Positions 36,293-57,789 of a DNA stretch of 64,000 nucleotides are shown here, one piece after another. The DNA lies in NCBI RefSeq assembly GCF_000143415.4, contig NW_003314302.1, positions 1,467,208 through 1,531,207 of the forward strand, read 5' to 3'. A program made the translations under genes and the position numbers. This stretch comes from Selaginella moellendorffii (taxonomy: Eukaryota > Streptophyta > Lycopodiopsida > Selaginellales > Selaginellaceae). The notes under the pieces are model-generated. The model was not told the origin of the DNA and ran no database searches. It worked only from the letters and a program-made list of their open reading frames with translations. How positions within the stretch are numbered: position 1 is the first letter of the stretch; each line of letters begins with the position of its first letter.

Positions 36293-37393
36293 TGAGACCG
36301 AGATCGGGACCGAGGCCGAGGCCGAGCCCGAGCCCAAGCCCGAGCCCAAGTCTGAGTCCAAGTCCGAGTCCGAGTCCAAGTCCGAGTCCGAGTTCGAGTC
36401 TAAGAGGGTGAAAGCCCAAAGCGTTTGTCTCCCAAACCCTAGGGGGTTTGGTGAGCTCCAAAAGTATAGTAAGGGGGGAGGACTGTAGTGGAGCTGGTTT
36501 GGCCAAGAAAGGCTAGTTTGGCCCAGGAAGGCTGTACCTAGTGTTGAGTGATGAGTTGCCCACTGGGAAGTCCAAGACTAGAGTGAACACAGACTGACAA
36601 GTAGGGTGAAGTGTTCAAGAGCCGGCTCTAGTTCCCCCGGGAGATTGACTGCCCGATGCTCCCAGTCCAAGTGGGGGTGGCACTACCTACTTGGATACCA
36701 GATGTGGCTCAACGGAACCTCGCTCTAAGCCCATGGCTAGAGCACCCAAAGGCGGAAGGCAGGGAGAGTACCCACGAGGTTTGTGTAAGGCCACAGTGTT
36801 CCAAAGTGTTGTCCCAAAGACCCAAACTGTGGAAAGGAAGAGGAGTAGTCCTCTGGTGTAGTGACCAAGGATACAGTCATATGATGAGGAAGTCCCAAAG
36901 GACCATGGGACTTAGTGGTCGGGCCTGTGGGCCTTGATCTAGTGGCAGTGTTGGCGAACACAGCTAAGGACAAAAAGGGACTTGGTGGGGACCAGAAAGG
37001 AGATATTAGGGAAGGCTATTCCCCATGTCTGCGGGTATCTTAAGGATGCTAAGAAGTGGATTTGGGATGACCACTCATGGACGGATGGCCCAGTCTTAGA
37101 GAGACGGGATTGCAATGCAGGTGGTGTTGGACCACCGATGTGACCAAGGTGATTGGGCATGGCCTAGCGTAACGGGCTGGTATGTTGGTGGTGCTTTGGG
37201 GTGTCGGTCATGGGACCGGACACGTGAAGCACTTGGACCAAATGCAAAGGTTAAGTGGCATAAATGTCATCCTCGGGGCTAGCAAGCCCCAAGTCCTGAG
37301 TGGGACTTATGGAGGTTGTGAATGAGACTCCTCCAAGTGGCCGGAGGTGTGGTTAAGTGACTAAAGTAAAATGGAAAAAATTAGTTGCTTACA
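35699..37393 (+). repeat. Element D 3' LTR
   Basis: 1695 bp, colinear with the 5' LTR but clearly diverged (several substitutions per 100 bp in the first 150 bp). It includes GAG arrays (about 35935-36405) and the shared module (36406-36472). Confidence 0.92.
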
Positions 37394-39584
37394 TTTGGGT
37401 CCAAAGATATGACTTATCTTGGGTATTATATTTTTCGTGAGGGTTTGCAAGTTGATCATAACAAATTTGTGGCTGTTCTAAAGTTCTCTACTCAAAAGTA
37501 TATGAATGATGTGTAGTGCTTCTTAGGTAAGGTGCAGTATCTCAATCATTTTGTGGATCATCTTTCTGATTGCACTACACCATTATAAGCGTTGTTAAAG
37601 TCATTAATGTCATCTTTCATTTGATCTGCGGACTGTGAGCAGGTGTTCATGGATCTCAAAGAATTATTAATGACTCTGGTTTTGGTGTATCCTAACTATA
37701 CTCGACCTTTCATTTTGCATGTAGATACTTTTAATATTGGTTTTGGAGGTGTGTTGATGCAAAAGAGCCCAAGTGTGTCTGGTTAGTGCCATCCCATTGC
37801 ATACATTAGTTGTATATTACAACTAGTAGAGGTGAACTACTCCACAATAGAGAAGGAGTGTTTAGCAGTAGCTTGGGGTTTCGAGAAACTTCATGGATAT
37901 CTACATGGTTCTCAGACATTGCTAGAAGGTGATCATGTTGTTGTTACTTCCTTATTGAAGCGGAAAAACCTAGTTGGTCTTACTGGTCGGTGGTCTTTAA
38001 AGCTTCAGATATATGATTTTGATGTTGTTCATTGCCTAGGGAGTTCTATGACTGATGCTCATGCCCTTTCTTGAGCTCCTCTTCCTTTTTCACTCTCTTC
38101 TTATATTTTTTATGAGCCTATTGTTTTAGTATTTATGGATATTCTAGATGAGGATTCTATGTCGTCAGTGGTTACTATATTTGACATTCAGTGTCCACAA
38201 GGTGCAAAGCAAGATTTACCTTCTCTTGATGAGATTCACGAGGCTCAAAAGATTGAGCCATGGATTCGAAGGTTTCGAGAAGGGTTTGAGAATCTTGCAT
38301 CACTTGCTGATGACTTATCATTCTGGCATTTACATTTTCAATATCACTTTGAATATGGCTTTCTTTATTTTGTGAGAACAAATTCTGATAATCATTTATA
38401 ACTTGTGGTGCCTTCAATTTTTATTTCATGATTTTTCTATTCCTACCATGATTCTTCTGTTCTAGGCAGGCATATGGGATGTCATCATGTGACCGAGAAG
38501 CTGCACAGGTCTTTCTATTGGTTGGAGATGCGATGTAATATTATTCAGTATGTGCGTAGTTGCTTTTGGTGCCAAACTCATAATACTCCTCTTCATGTTG
38601 CAGAAGGACGGTTGAAGTTAATTGTAGAATCCTGTCCATTTGAGTTGGTGGCATTTGATTTTATAGGATCTTTTCCATGATTGACTGTTAGCAATAAGTA
38701 TGTTATTATTGCTTCTGACTACTTGACTTGTTGGGTGGAAGTTATTGCCCTTGCTAACGTTTGTGCAATTGCTATTGGATACTTCCTCCTTAATCAAGTG
38801 GTGTTTTAGTATTTTTGTCTAGAGCAAATTCATTTGGATAATGGTCCCGCATTTATGGTTGAGGCATTTCATGTTTTGACGTTTTAGTTGAGGATACACC
38901 ACACTTTCACGAGTGCTTATCATCCATAGTTAGACGGTTTGGTGGAATAGCTCATTCAAACATTCAAAGGGATGATCGCAAAGTATGTGAACTTTTAACA
39001 TTCGGATTGAGATAGTTATTTGCCATCTCTTTGGTATGCATATGTTACTGAGGTGTAGAGTTCTATTAGTGCTTCACCATATAAACTCCTATATAATTAT
39101 GACCAATTACCAATGGAATTGGGTTTACCTTCGCAATTGCCACGAACTGCTGATGCTAGGTTATGGGACTAGTATTTGATGAATATTTTTCCACTTGTCT
39201 GAATAGAGTTTGCTAAATACTTAGGCCGCATACAAGTGGGACAACAACAGCATTACAACTTTCATCATTGTCCACCTGCAGAGTACAAAGTGGATAATTT
39301 GGTGTTAGTCCGTTTTCCCCATCTTATAGTATATAGCTTATCTAAGGGGCTCTTTACTAATTTATATTAGATGTTGTGGCAAGTTAAATTACAAGTTTAT
39401 GAAGTTTGGCATGATGTCTAGCAAGCCAATCCTCCAGAAACTGTGCATATACAGCAGTTAAAACACTTCATACAAAGGGATTAGAAACAATTAATACCAC
39501 TTACAAATCCGCCGATGTTCCACTAAATCCTAGCCCATTTACAAGAGAACTTTAATAGTTTTTCATTATTCTAAGAAGAGGGGA
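37394..39584 (+). pseudogene. Element F pol, right part (RT end, RNase H, integrase), decayed
   Basis: It continues the RT frame cut at 24961. Motifs in order are DMTYLGYYIF, the RNase H block with HVDTFNIGFGGVL and EKECLAVAWGFEKLH, the integrase finger (GCHHVTEKLHRSFYW...CFWCQTHN), core residues in AFDFIGSFP and HLDNGPAF, the YHPxLDGLVE block near 38930, and the C-terminal CPPAEYKVDNLVLVRFP. Many stops interrupt it, mostly TAG in otherwise continuous frame. This branch has no visible chromodomain. Confidence 0.82.
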
Positions 39585-39780
39585 TGATGTGAGGTCTAAA
39601 TATATAACTATAATGCTATATATTAATATTAATGTAATGGGATTTTGGTAGTTGTCATATTAGTTTTAAATCAGACTACTCACTCTTATATATAAATTAG
39701 GGTTTTTGGGTTAATTAATATGCATATTTTCTATATTCAATGCACTCCTACCATTAGATATTAAAATATTCTAAAATATC
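39585..39780 (+). repeat. Element F 3' LTR start (end uncertain)
   Basis: A purine tract AAGAAGAGGGGA is followed by TGATGTGAGGTCTAAATAT, then ATATTAATATTAATG, GGTTTTTGGG and CAATGCACTCC. Related sequences lie at about 2806, 24110 and 24380. The right end is not clear, and gene sequence begins at 39902. Confidence 0.6.
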
Positions 39781-39901
39781 TAAATATATTTTAAGTATAT
39801 CCACTATATTTTACAAGTTTGCTTAAGCAAACCAGAATATTATTTATAAATATATTGTTTTCTTGTGGAGTTCAAAAATCTCTTCTAACACAGGTGATGA
39901 G

Positions 39902-51223
<11,322 letters not shown>

Positions 51224-51282
51224 CTAGATCCACGCTCCAAGCCGCTCCTCCTTTGCAGGGAGGAGGAGAGGAGCTCGCGTTG

Positions 51283-52872
51283 CTAGGGTTCCAAGAACCC
51301 TAGAATGTTGTAGAGGAGCACATATGGCGCCGAGCTCTCGGAATTGAGCGTCACAGAATCGACGCCAGCAGCCACGGCCCTGTGCCAATCGCCATGAACA
51401 GCGCAAGCGCCGACGAGCGTGATCCAGGCCAATCCATCCGGCACGAATGGCATCACTCGCATCAGCGCCTGGGCATTCTCCAGCTCCCCGGATCGTCCCA
51501 GGGCATCCACCAAGCACGCGAAGTGGCTCAATCCTGGCAAATACCCATAATCGATCTGGAGGGCGAGGAAGTAGTCCCGGGCCAGCGATTTCTTGCCGCC
51601 ATGGCTGCAAGCGCTGAGCACGCTCACGAATGTGATCGCGTCGGGATAGATTCCCTCGACGTTCATCGCCAGGAAGAACCCTAGCGCCTCGGCCGTGTGC
51701 CCAGTCTGGGCAAATGCTGCCACCATAGCCGTCCAGGAGACCTCGTTCCTCTCCTCCATGGACAAGAACACCGCCCTCGCCTCCTTGATTCCACCGGATT
51801 TCCCGTAGAGATTGATGAGCGCCGTCCCCAGCGCTAGATCGGGCACAATCCCGGCCTCCAGCATATTTCGATGGATGATCTTCCACTCAGCGCTCGACGA
51901 GCACGCATCCACGATCGCCGAGAGCGCCTTGCAATCCGGCTGCACGCCATCCAGATCCATCCTCGCGAAGAGCTCCAGCGCATCCTTGTTCTGCCCGCTC
52001 TGCGCGTGCGCGGCCACCATCGCCGTGACCAGGATCAAATCCGGCGCCCTGGAGCTCGAGCTCGCGAGGAAGATCTTGCTCGCCTCCTCCGCGCGCCCAA
52101 ATCGCCCATACATTCTCACCAGGCACGTCGCGACCGCGATCTCCTGCTCGCATCCGAGCTCCACGATCTTGGCGTGGATTTTCCTCCCGGATTCCAGATC
52201 GCCGCAGGTGTCCAGCGCTCCGGCAAAGGTAATCGCGTTGGGCTCGATCTTCTCCTCTTCCATCCTCTCCAGGACCTGGAGCTCGGCGGTATCGAGCGCG
52301 TTCTGGGCATAGGCCGCGACGATCGCGTTCCAGGACACGACATTCCTCTCGGGCATGGAAGCAAAGCTTGCTTTCGCGCGTTCGATTTGCCCGCTCTGGG
52401 CAAATGCCGCGAGCATCGCGTTCCATGACACCACATCATGCCGTGGCATTCGAGCGAACAAAACCCTAGAGCTCTCGCAATCGCCACTTTGCGAGAAGGC
52501 AGTGACCATCTCATTCCAGGTCACGACGTCTCTCTTGGGCGCCGTGCGAAACAAAAGATTCGCATCGGCGAGACGCCCATTCCGGGTATATGCCGCGATC
52601 AGGATGTTCCAGGAGAAGACGTTGCGATCACGGAGGTTGTCAAAGACCGATCGAGCGTCGCCAGGGCTCCCGCAGCTCCCATACATTTGGATCAGAGCAT
52701 TGCCGAGGAATGTTGATTGGTCAGATCCATCGCTCGCGGCCAGCGCGTGGAGCTGCTTCCCTCGATCCAGCGACTTCGAATTCCCGCACTGGCGAAGGAG
52801 ATCTGCGCAGAGATTGTGATCGATCTTTGGTGCTCTCCTCCATTTCTGGGTCTGGATCTTGCTCTTGACCAT
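51283..52872 (-). CDS. PLS-class PPR protein, E-domain truncated
   Basis: An intronless gene for an organelle RNA-binding protein of 529 residues. ATG at 52872 is the first in frame, because an in-frame TAG lies upstream. Repeats carry typical motifs such as LIQMYGSCGSPGDARSVFD, RNVFSWNILIAAYTRNGR and RNVVSWNAIVAAYAQNA. The end, YVLLYNILGFLEP, stops inside the E motif (YVLLSNIY-type), so E is partial and DYW is absent. Family members bind RNA and usually guide C-to-U editing with a DYW partner in trans. Its stop lies only 59 bp before the BEACH ATG on the same strand. Confidence 0.9.
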   Translation of the reverse strand: MVKSKIQTQKWRRAPKIDHNLCADLLRQCGNSKSLDRGKQLHALAASDGSDQSTFLGNALIQMYGSCGSPGDARSVFDNLRDRNVFSWNILIAAYTRNGRLADANLLFRTAPKRDVVTWNEMVTAFSQSGDCESSRVLFARMPRHDVVSWNAMLAAFAQSGQIERAKASFASMPERNVVSWNAIVAAYAQNALDTAELQVLERMEEEKIEPNAITFAGALDTCGDLESGRKIHAKIVELGCEQEIAVATCLVRMYGRFGRAEEASKIFLASSSSRAPDLILVTAMVAAHAQSGQNKDALELFARMDLDGVQPDCKALSAIVDACSSSAEWKIIHRNMLEAGIVPDLALGTALINLYGKSGGIKEARAVFLSMEERNEVSWTAMVAAFAQTGHTAEALGFFLAMNVEGIYPDAITFVSVLSACSHGGKKSLARDYFLALQIDYGYLPGLSHFACLVDALGRSGELENAQALMRVMPFVPDGLAWITLVGACAVHGDWHRAVAAGVDSVTLNSESSAPYVLLYNILGFLEP

Positions 52873-53573
52873 GCATTCTCCGATCAAATGAGTTTTAGTG
52901 GCTCCAATCTAAAAGCCATGGCAGCGATCCTTTGGATCTTCTCTTCTTTTTCTTGGATGGTTGCTTGGATTCTTTTAAGAACGATGGATTCTTTCGTTGG
53001 TTGCTTGGATTTCTTGTAAGAAGGATGGATTCTTTCAATCCAGAATAAGAATCAAACACTGATTTTTCGCCTGCTCTTTGAGAAGAACTGTCCAATAGAT
53101 TTGATACCTCTTTGGCATGATCTTAAACGTTTTCATAAGTTGATCAATAGTTCTAGCTCTAGCGTACACAGTGAAAGTTGTTTAGTAACAGTACTGTTCT
53201 TGGTGGGCATTCCATCAATCAAAAGTTTTAGTTTCTCCAGATCCCTTGAAAGGGCATTTGCCTAATTCTTAAAGTCTGGGGAAATATGAACGTTTTTTGG
53301 CGAAGCTGTCAAATATCTGGAGTCGTAATCATCTGGAAAACATCTGGATGGCGAAAATCGCAAGGAAGAGCTGCAAATTTGTCGAAGAGTAATCGTGTCT
53401 GCGATCGACCATGGCGAGGATGGGCATGGCTTGTGAGAAAGGCAGGACGCTAGGCAATGTTGCGAGCCAAGTTGGAGTTTTCTAGCATAGACTACTTGCT
53501 TGGTTTGCTTCCTTTTTGTTGGTTATTTAGGGCATTTATTTTGGAGAGTGTTCTTCGAGTCCAGGGCGCGGCT
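52873..53573. other. Intergenic region between divergent PPR and RBP genes
   Basis: About 700 bp between divergently transcribed genes, so it should hold both promoters. I see no clear TATA box. A 24-codon upstream ORF (53411-53485) precedes the RBP start. Confidence 0.5.
53411..53485 (+). other. Possible upstream ORF of the RBP gene
   Basis: ATG at 53411 in context CCATGGCG, with stop TAG at 53483-53485, giving 24 residues (MARMGMACEKG...). It ends before the assigned RBP start at 53574 and could act only if the transcript starts upstream of 53411. Confidence 0.3.
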
Positions 53574-55795
53574 ATGGCAGCGGCCGAGGCGCAGCAGCAG
53601 CAATGGCAGCAGCAATTTGGCAGCCATCATCATCCCATGACGCTGGAGGAGGTGAGAACGCTGTGGATTGGCGATCTCCAGTACTGGATGGACGAAAATT
53701 ACCTCCGCAATCTCTTCGCACACACCGGAGAGGTAAGATTTTCTTCTTTCGTCCTTCTATGAATGCTCTTCGGGTTCTTGCTTTCGAGTAAGCTGATCTT
53801 CTTTTCTACTTCAAAAATTTGCTGTATGAGAGTTTTCTTCTATGAATTTGAATCCTGGAAATGCTAGTGAGCTGATCTTCTTTCTTGCTTCAAGAATTTG
53901 CTGTGAGTTTTGTATGTTCGTTTCTATGGATTCGTGAATCCTGTAAGTGCTAGTGAGCTGATCTGCTTTAAAAATTTGCTGTGAGTTTTTTATGCTCGTC
54001 CTAGAGTTTTTTCTTTCTATGAATTCGTGAATCCTGAAAGTTCTAGTGAGCTGATCTTCTCTACAGGTTTTATCAGCTAAAGTTATCCGCAACAAGCAAA
54101 CTGGTTATCCCGAAGGATACGGATTCATCGAGTTCAACTCTCACCCGGCTGCCGAGCGAGTTCTTCTGGCTTACAACGGAACACAGATGCCACAAACCGA
54201 GCAAGCTTTTCGCTTGAACTGGGCCTCGTTTGGCATGGGCGAGAAACGCATGGATGGAGGTCCCGAGCTCTCCATCTTTGTGGGTGACCTGGCACCCGAT
54301 GTTACGGACTACATGCTCCACGAAACCTTCCGGACCCGGTTTCCATCAGTGAGAGGAGCAAAGGTGGTCATTGATGCAGTCACAGGCCGCTCCAAAGGAT
54401 ACGGCTTCGTGAGATTTGCCGACGAGAACGAGCGAGCTCGTGCCATGTCCGAGATGAATGGAGTTTACTGCTCGAGTCGGCCGATGCGTATAAGTGCCGC
54501 GACTCCCAAGAAAGCTATGGCTGCTGGTCTCACTACTGTTACTGCTGCTACGATTGTCCCGCAGCCAACGATCGCATCACCGTTCAAAGGTAACAGCTTC
54601 ATGGTAAACTACGCATGCTCTTTCCAGTTTTCTCTTTCTTTTTCTTTTCTGGTTTTGACTGATGTATCTTGCTCACGAACCTTAGCTTAGTCTGTTCTAG
54701 GTGCGTCAGTGGTGGCTTTTTCAATTTCGGTGTTTCATCGGACACGGCTCTTCCATGATCAGTGGTTTTAAGGTGGTAGTGTGTCGATTTGTTCCTTCAT
54801 TTTTCATATTTATATCTGGTTTCATCATCACTGGATTCTGGATTCTTTGATTGTATGTTGTTCTAAATCTTATTTTGCCTCGCAGCAGCGACTACCACGA
54901 CTACGTATCAAACAATGCCTTACAGTATTACTCCGCCTCCTTCGTTATCCATTCAATCCCAAGTCCTACCTCCAGATAGCGATCCCACAAACACAACGGT
55001 GAGTTTATTTACTTTTCAGTTTTCTGGACCAACTTTCTGGTGCATTCGGCAGATCTTCGTTGGTGGCCTTGATCTCAATATCACTGAAGAGGAAGTGAAG
55101 CAAACGTTTTCTCATATTGGAGAGCTCGTGTCTGTCAAGATACCTCCTGGTAAAGGCTGTGCGTTTGTTCAATACGCTCAGAGGTAACAAGCTCACCTTT
55201 GTTCTAGCATCTGATCCTCTTCTTTCACGTAGAAACTCTGCTGAAGATGCATTACAGCGGCTTCATGGTACTGTAATCGGTCAGCAAGCGATACGACTCT
55301 CATGGGGACGAAGCCCAACATCCACTAAGCAGGTATAAGTTTTTCTTGAGCTTCGATCATAGTCTAAGTCTCTATATATTATAAGCAGCAGGCTCCAACG
55401 TCACCTTGGAGAGACGCAGCACAAACACAATGGAATTCCTACTATGGCTACCAAGGATACGAAGGATACGCTTACACTCCTGGACAAGAGGGCTACAGCG
55501 CCTATTACACACCATATCACCAGGTAGTTCGTGTTCTTCGCTTGAGCTTCATGTAACTTTGCAGCGATTTCTTCTCAGATCGATGGCCAGTATGACGAGA
55601 TTTTCGATCCACTTGCTCCTCCAGACATTGACAGGTTTGAGAAATTCTTTCTTGATGGAGAAATGGTGCTTAAATCCTTCGTTTTTTGGATGGTGTTACA
55701 GGTTAAACGCTGCTTATATGTCCATGAGAGAGAGCGCATTGCTTGGTCGGCATCTCTGGCTAAGAACGTCCGACCAAGTCCAAACATTAGCTTAG
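53574..55795 (+). CDS. RBP45/RBP47-type RNA-binding protein, three RRMs
   Basis: An oligouridylate/poly(A)-binding protein family of plants, nuclear and stress-granule associated. Exons are 53574-53732, 54067-54589, 54886-54998, 55053-55183, 55233-55332, 55389-55523, 55579-55634 and 55702-55795, all joining in frame. The start chosen (MAAAEAQQQQWQQQ) gives the usual Gln-rich N-terminus; an in-frame ATG at 53457 would add 39 residues. RRM1 has TLWIGDLQYWMDE and GYGFIEF; RRM2 has LSIFVGDLAPDVTD and KGYGFVRF; RRM3 has IFVGGLDLNITEEEV and GCAFVQY. The C-terminus is Tyr/Gly/Gln-rich (YYGYQGYEGYAY). The longest intron, of 334 bp, splits RRM1. Nothing is broken. Confidence 0.93.
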
Positions 55796-55890
55796 AAAGA
55801 ACCACGCAAACAAAATTTTGTGTAGTAGATCATGTGTAAAGGTATTCTAGTTTGTGAATGAATGACAAAACCCTAAAGCACAGCAATGTG

Positions 55891-56179
55891 ATGCGTGGAT
55901 TCGCCGGCGGCATTGCGCGGACGATCTCCAGGAGCAGCAGCGCGTTTTGGATCGAGCGCCAGGTCTTCAGCAGCATCGCAGCTGGATTCCCCGGCGGCAT
56001 TGCGCGGCCGATGTGAGTCAAGACGTCTAGGAGCAGGATCGAGCATTTTGATCGAGAGATCGTACGTGATCCGTTACGTTTGTTTCTTATTTCATGCGAT
56101 TTTCAGGGAAGAGCGAGGATTGGATCAAGACAATGACGGATTTTTGGAGGGATCAATCGCAGTGGAGCGTGAATCGTGA
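55891..56179 (+). other. Possible small two-exon gene, mitochondrial-like N-terminus
   Basis: ATG at 55891 opens a frame rich in Arg, Ser, Ala and Gly (MRGFAGGIARTISRSSSAFW) that resembles an organelle presequence. A donor GTGAGT at 56013 and an acceptor at 56105-56106 join in frame to give 64 residues with an acidic end. A different frame of exon 2 (SEDWIKTMTDFWRDQSQW) looks more protein-like but does not join. The first exon contains a direct repeat of GGATTCnCCGGCGGCATT. I do not recognise a family. Confidence 0.25.
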
Positions 56180-56343
56180 GTCTTTCTTCGATATTCTTCC
56201 GAAATATCCAGTGGAAATCGTGTCCAGGCGTGGAAAACACGATCATCGATCGCTCCTGGCGGGATTGATGGCTTGAAGGACCTCGAGCGTGGTAAGAGTT
56301 AATTTGGCAGCGATTACTTGTTCTCGCGTCTCTAGCAACAGGG

Positions 56344-57670
56344 ATGCTCTCCAAGCGCGAGAACGTTCGTCGCGTGACGGCCCGCGTCTCCGCTGGGAAC
56401 GATCGATTCAAGAGCCTGGAGAGAGGGATGGCACTACACTCTCAAGTTCTGGAGGCCGGGTATGACTCAAACGTGTTCGTGTCCACGGCGGTGGTGGACA
56501 CGCATGCCAAGTGTGGGAGGCTGGGCGACGCTCGGAGGGCCTTTGACAGGATGGCTTTCCACGACACAGTGTCGTGGAATGCCGGTATGTGGAGCACGGG
56601 AAGAACGAGGAGGCTGTGGGGAGGTGTTCGAACAGATGGTGGCGGAAGGGTGTACACCGAACGAGACTACTCTTCTAGCTGCTCTCGAGGCATGCTCGGA
56701 TCTGGCCGAGCGCGAGGAAGGAAAGAAGGTTGAAGGGAAAGTGCTGAAGGTGGGCTGTTTGGCTAGAGGTGCTGCCATCCACAGGGAAGCGGCAAGAGTT
56801 CGTTCTTCACAAACTGAGATACCTGGAAACTGAAGCTGTCAAGTTGTGTGACAAGACATCCGTGGCAAACACGCTGATTAATACCTACGCGAAATGTGGA
56901 AGGCTGGACGATGCTTGCAGAGTGTATGAGAAGATGGAGCTTCGTGACATTGTGTCCTGGACAGTGATGATTTTGAGGCAAGCAAAGGTGAGTCTGCTCT
57001 GGATTTCTTTTTCGAAATGCGTGCTGATACGTCGTGCAAACCAGATGCGCGAGTTTTAGCTGCTGCTTTCGTCGCCTGTGGCATTATAGTGAGGCCAGAC
57101 ATTGGACGTCAGATTCAGGGAGAGAGATACACGCTTGGGCTTGAGAACGATGGGACCGTAACACCATGCCTGGTGGACTTCTATGGAAAGTGTGGGGACA
57201 TGACTGCGGCCCAGTACTTCCTTGATACCACGGCAATGACAAGAGAAATCGGTGCGTGGAATGCGTTGATAATGGGATATAGCCACCAGGGGAATGCAGT
57301 TCACGCAGTAGCAGTATTTCGAAGGCTGGCGGACGAAGGCTTATGTGCGACTGAGGCTACTCTGGTCTCGCTTCTCACGGCATTCAGTCATACTGGTCTT
57401 GTTGAAAAGGGGAAGAAGTGCTTTGAAGCGCTGCAAGACGCAAGCATGGCGTTGCTCCAAGTCTTCGGCACTACACCGGCATGATCGATCTGCTGGGAAG
57501 AGCCAACCATCTAGACGAAGCCGTGAAGGTGCTGGAAAGCATGCCTTCTCAAAGCGGACGCGGTAGCTTGGATGACCGTTTTGGGTGCCTGCGCAAAGTG
57601 GGAGAATGGTCAGGTGGGAAAATTCGCATTTGAGCCTTTTTCCGGGCTGGACAGAGACCGGGAAGTTTAA
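56344..57670 (+). pseudogene. PPR pseudogene, tandem relative of the downstream gene
   Basis: PPR motifs continue across at least four frames: VVDTHAKCGRLGDARRAFD with FHDTVSWN; then EVFEQMVAEGCTPNETTLL; then LINTYAKCGRLDDACRVYE with LRDIVSWT; then LVDFYGKCGDMTAAQYF with GAWNALIMGYSHQGNA; then MIDLLGRANHLDEAVKVLE near 57480. Each change of frame needs an indel. PPR genes of this class are normally intronless, so I read it as a pseudogene rather than a spliced gene. There is no DYW domain. Confidence 0.8.
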
Positions 57671-57789
57671 GTAGGGTTCCAAAGTGGCAACGAATGGCAG
57701 CGTCTTCATTCGCTTCTCTTCATCATGCTCTGGGCGAAAGATGTAAGCTACTTTTCTGTGGTTTTGACGCAGCCGCTTGATCCCGTTTC

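Larger units (their letters stand above)
24962..37393 (+). mobile_element. Element D: non-autonomous LTR retrotransposon, interrupted by element E
   Basis: LTRs are 24962-26648 and 35699-37393 (about 1.69 kb each; TGTGAGACAC...GCTTACA). TSDs TTTGG lie at 24957-24961 and 37394-37398. The PBS is at 26652-26663 and the PPT at 35687-35698. Without E the internal region is only about 1.8 kb and carries no gag or pol motif. The element is thus a short-internal, long-LTR derivative that would need proteins in trans. It shares the PPT, the LTR end and an internal segment with element B. Confidence 0.9.

Noticed and set aside
51224-52514. Minus ORFs of 220 and 179 codons and several plus ORFs across the PPR gene
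   Set aside because: They are shadow frames of the GC-rich PPR coding sequence; only the 51283-52872 frame carries PPR motifs.
56557-56579. Perfect inverted repeat TTCCACGACAC-A-GTGTCGTGGAA in the PPR pseudogene
   Set aside because: It encodes the standard PPR words FHDTVSWN. The palindrome is probably a by-product of codon choice.
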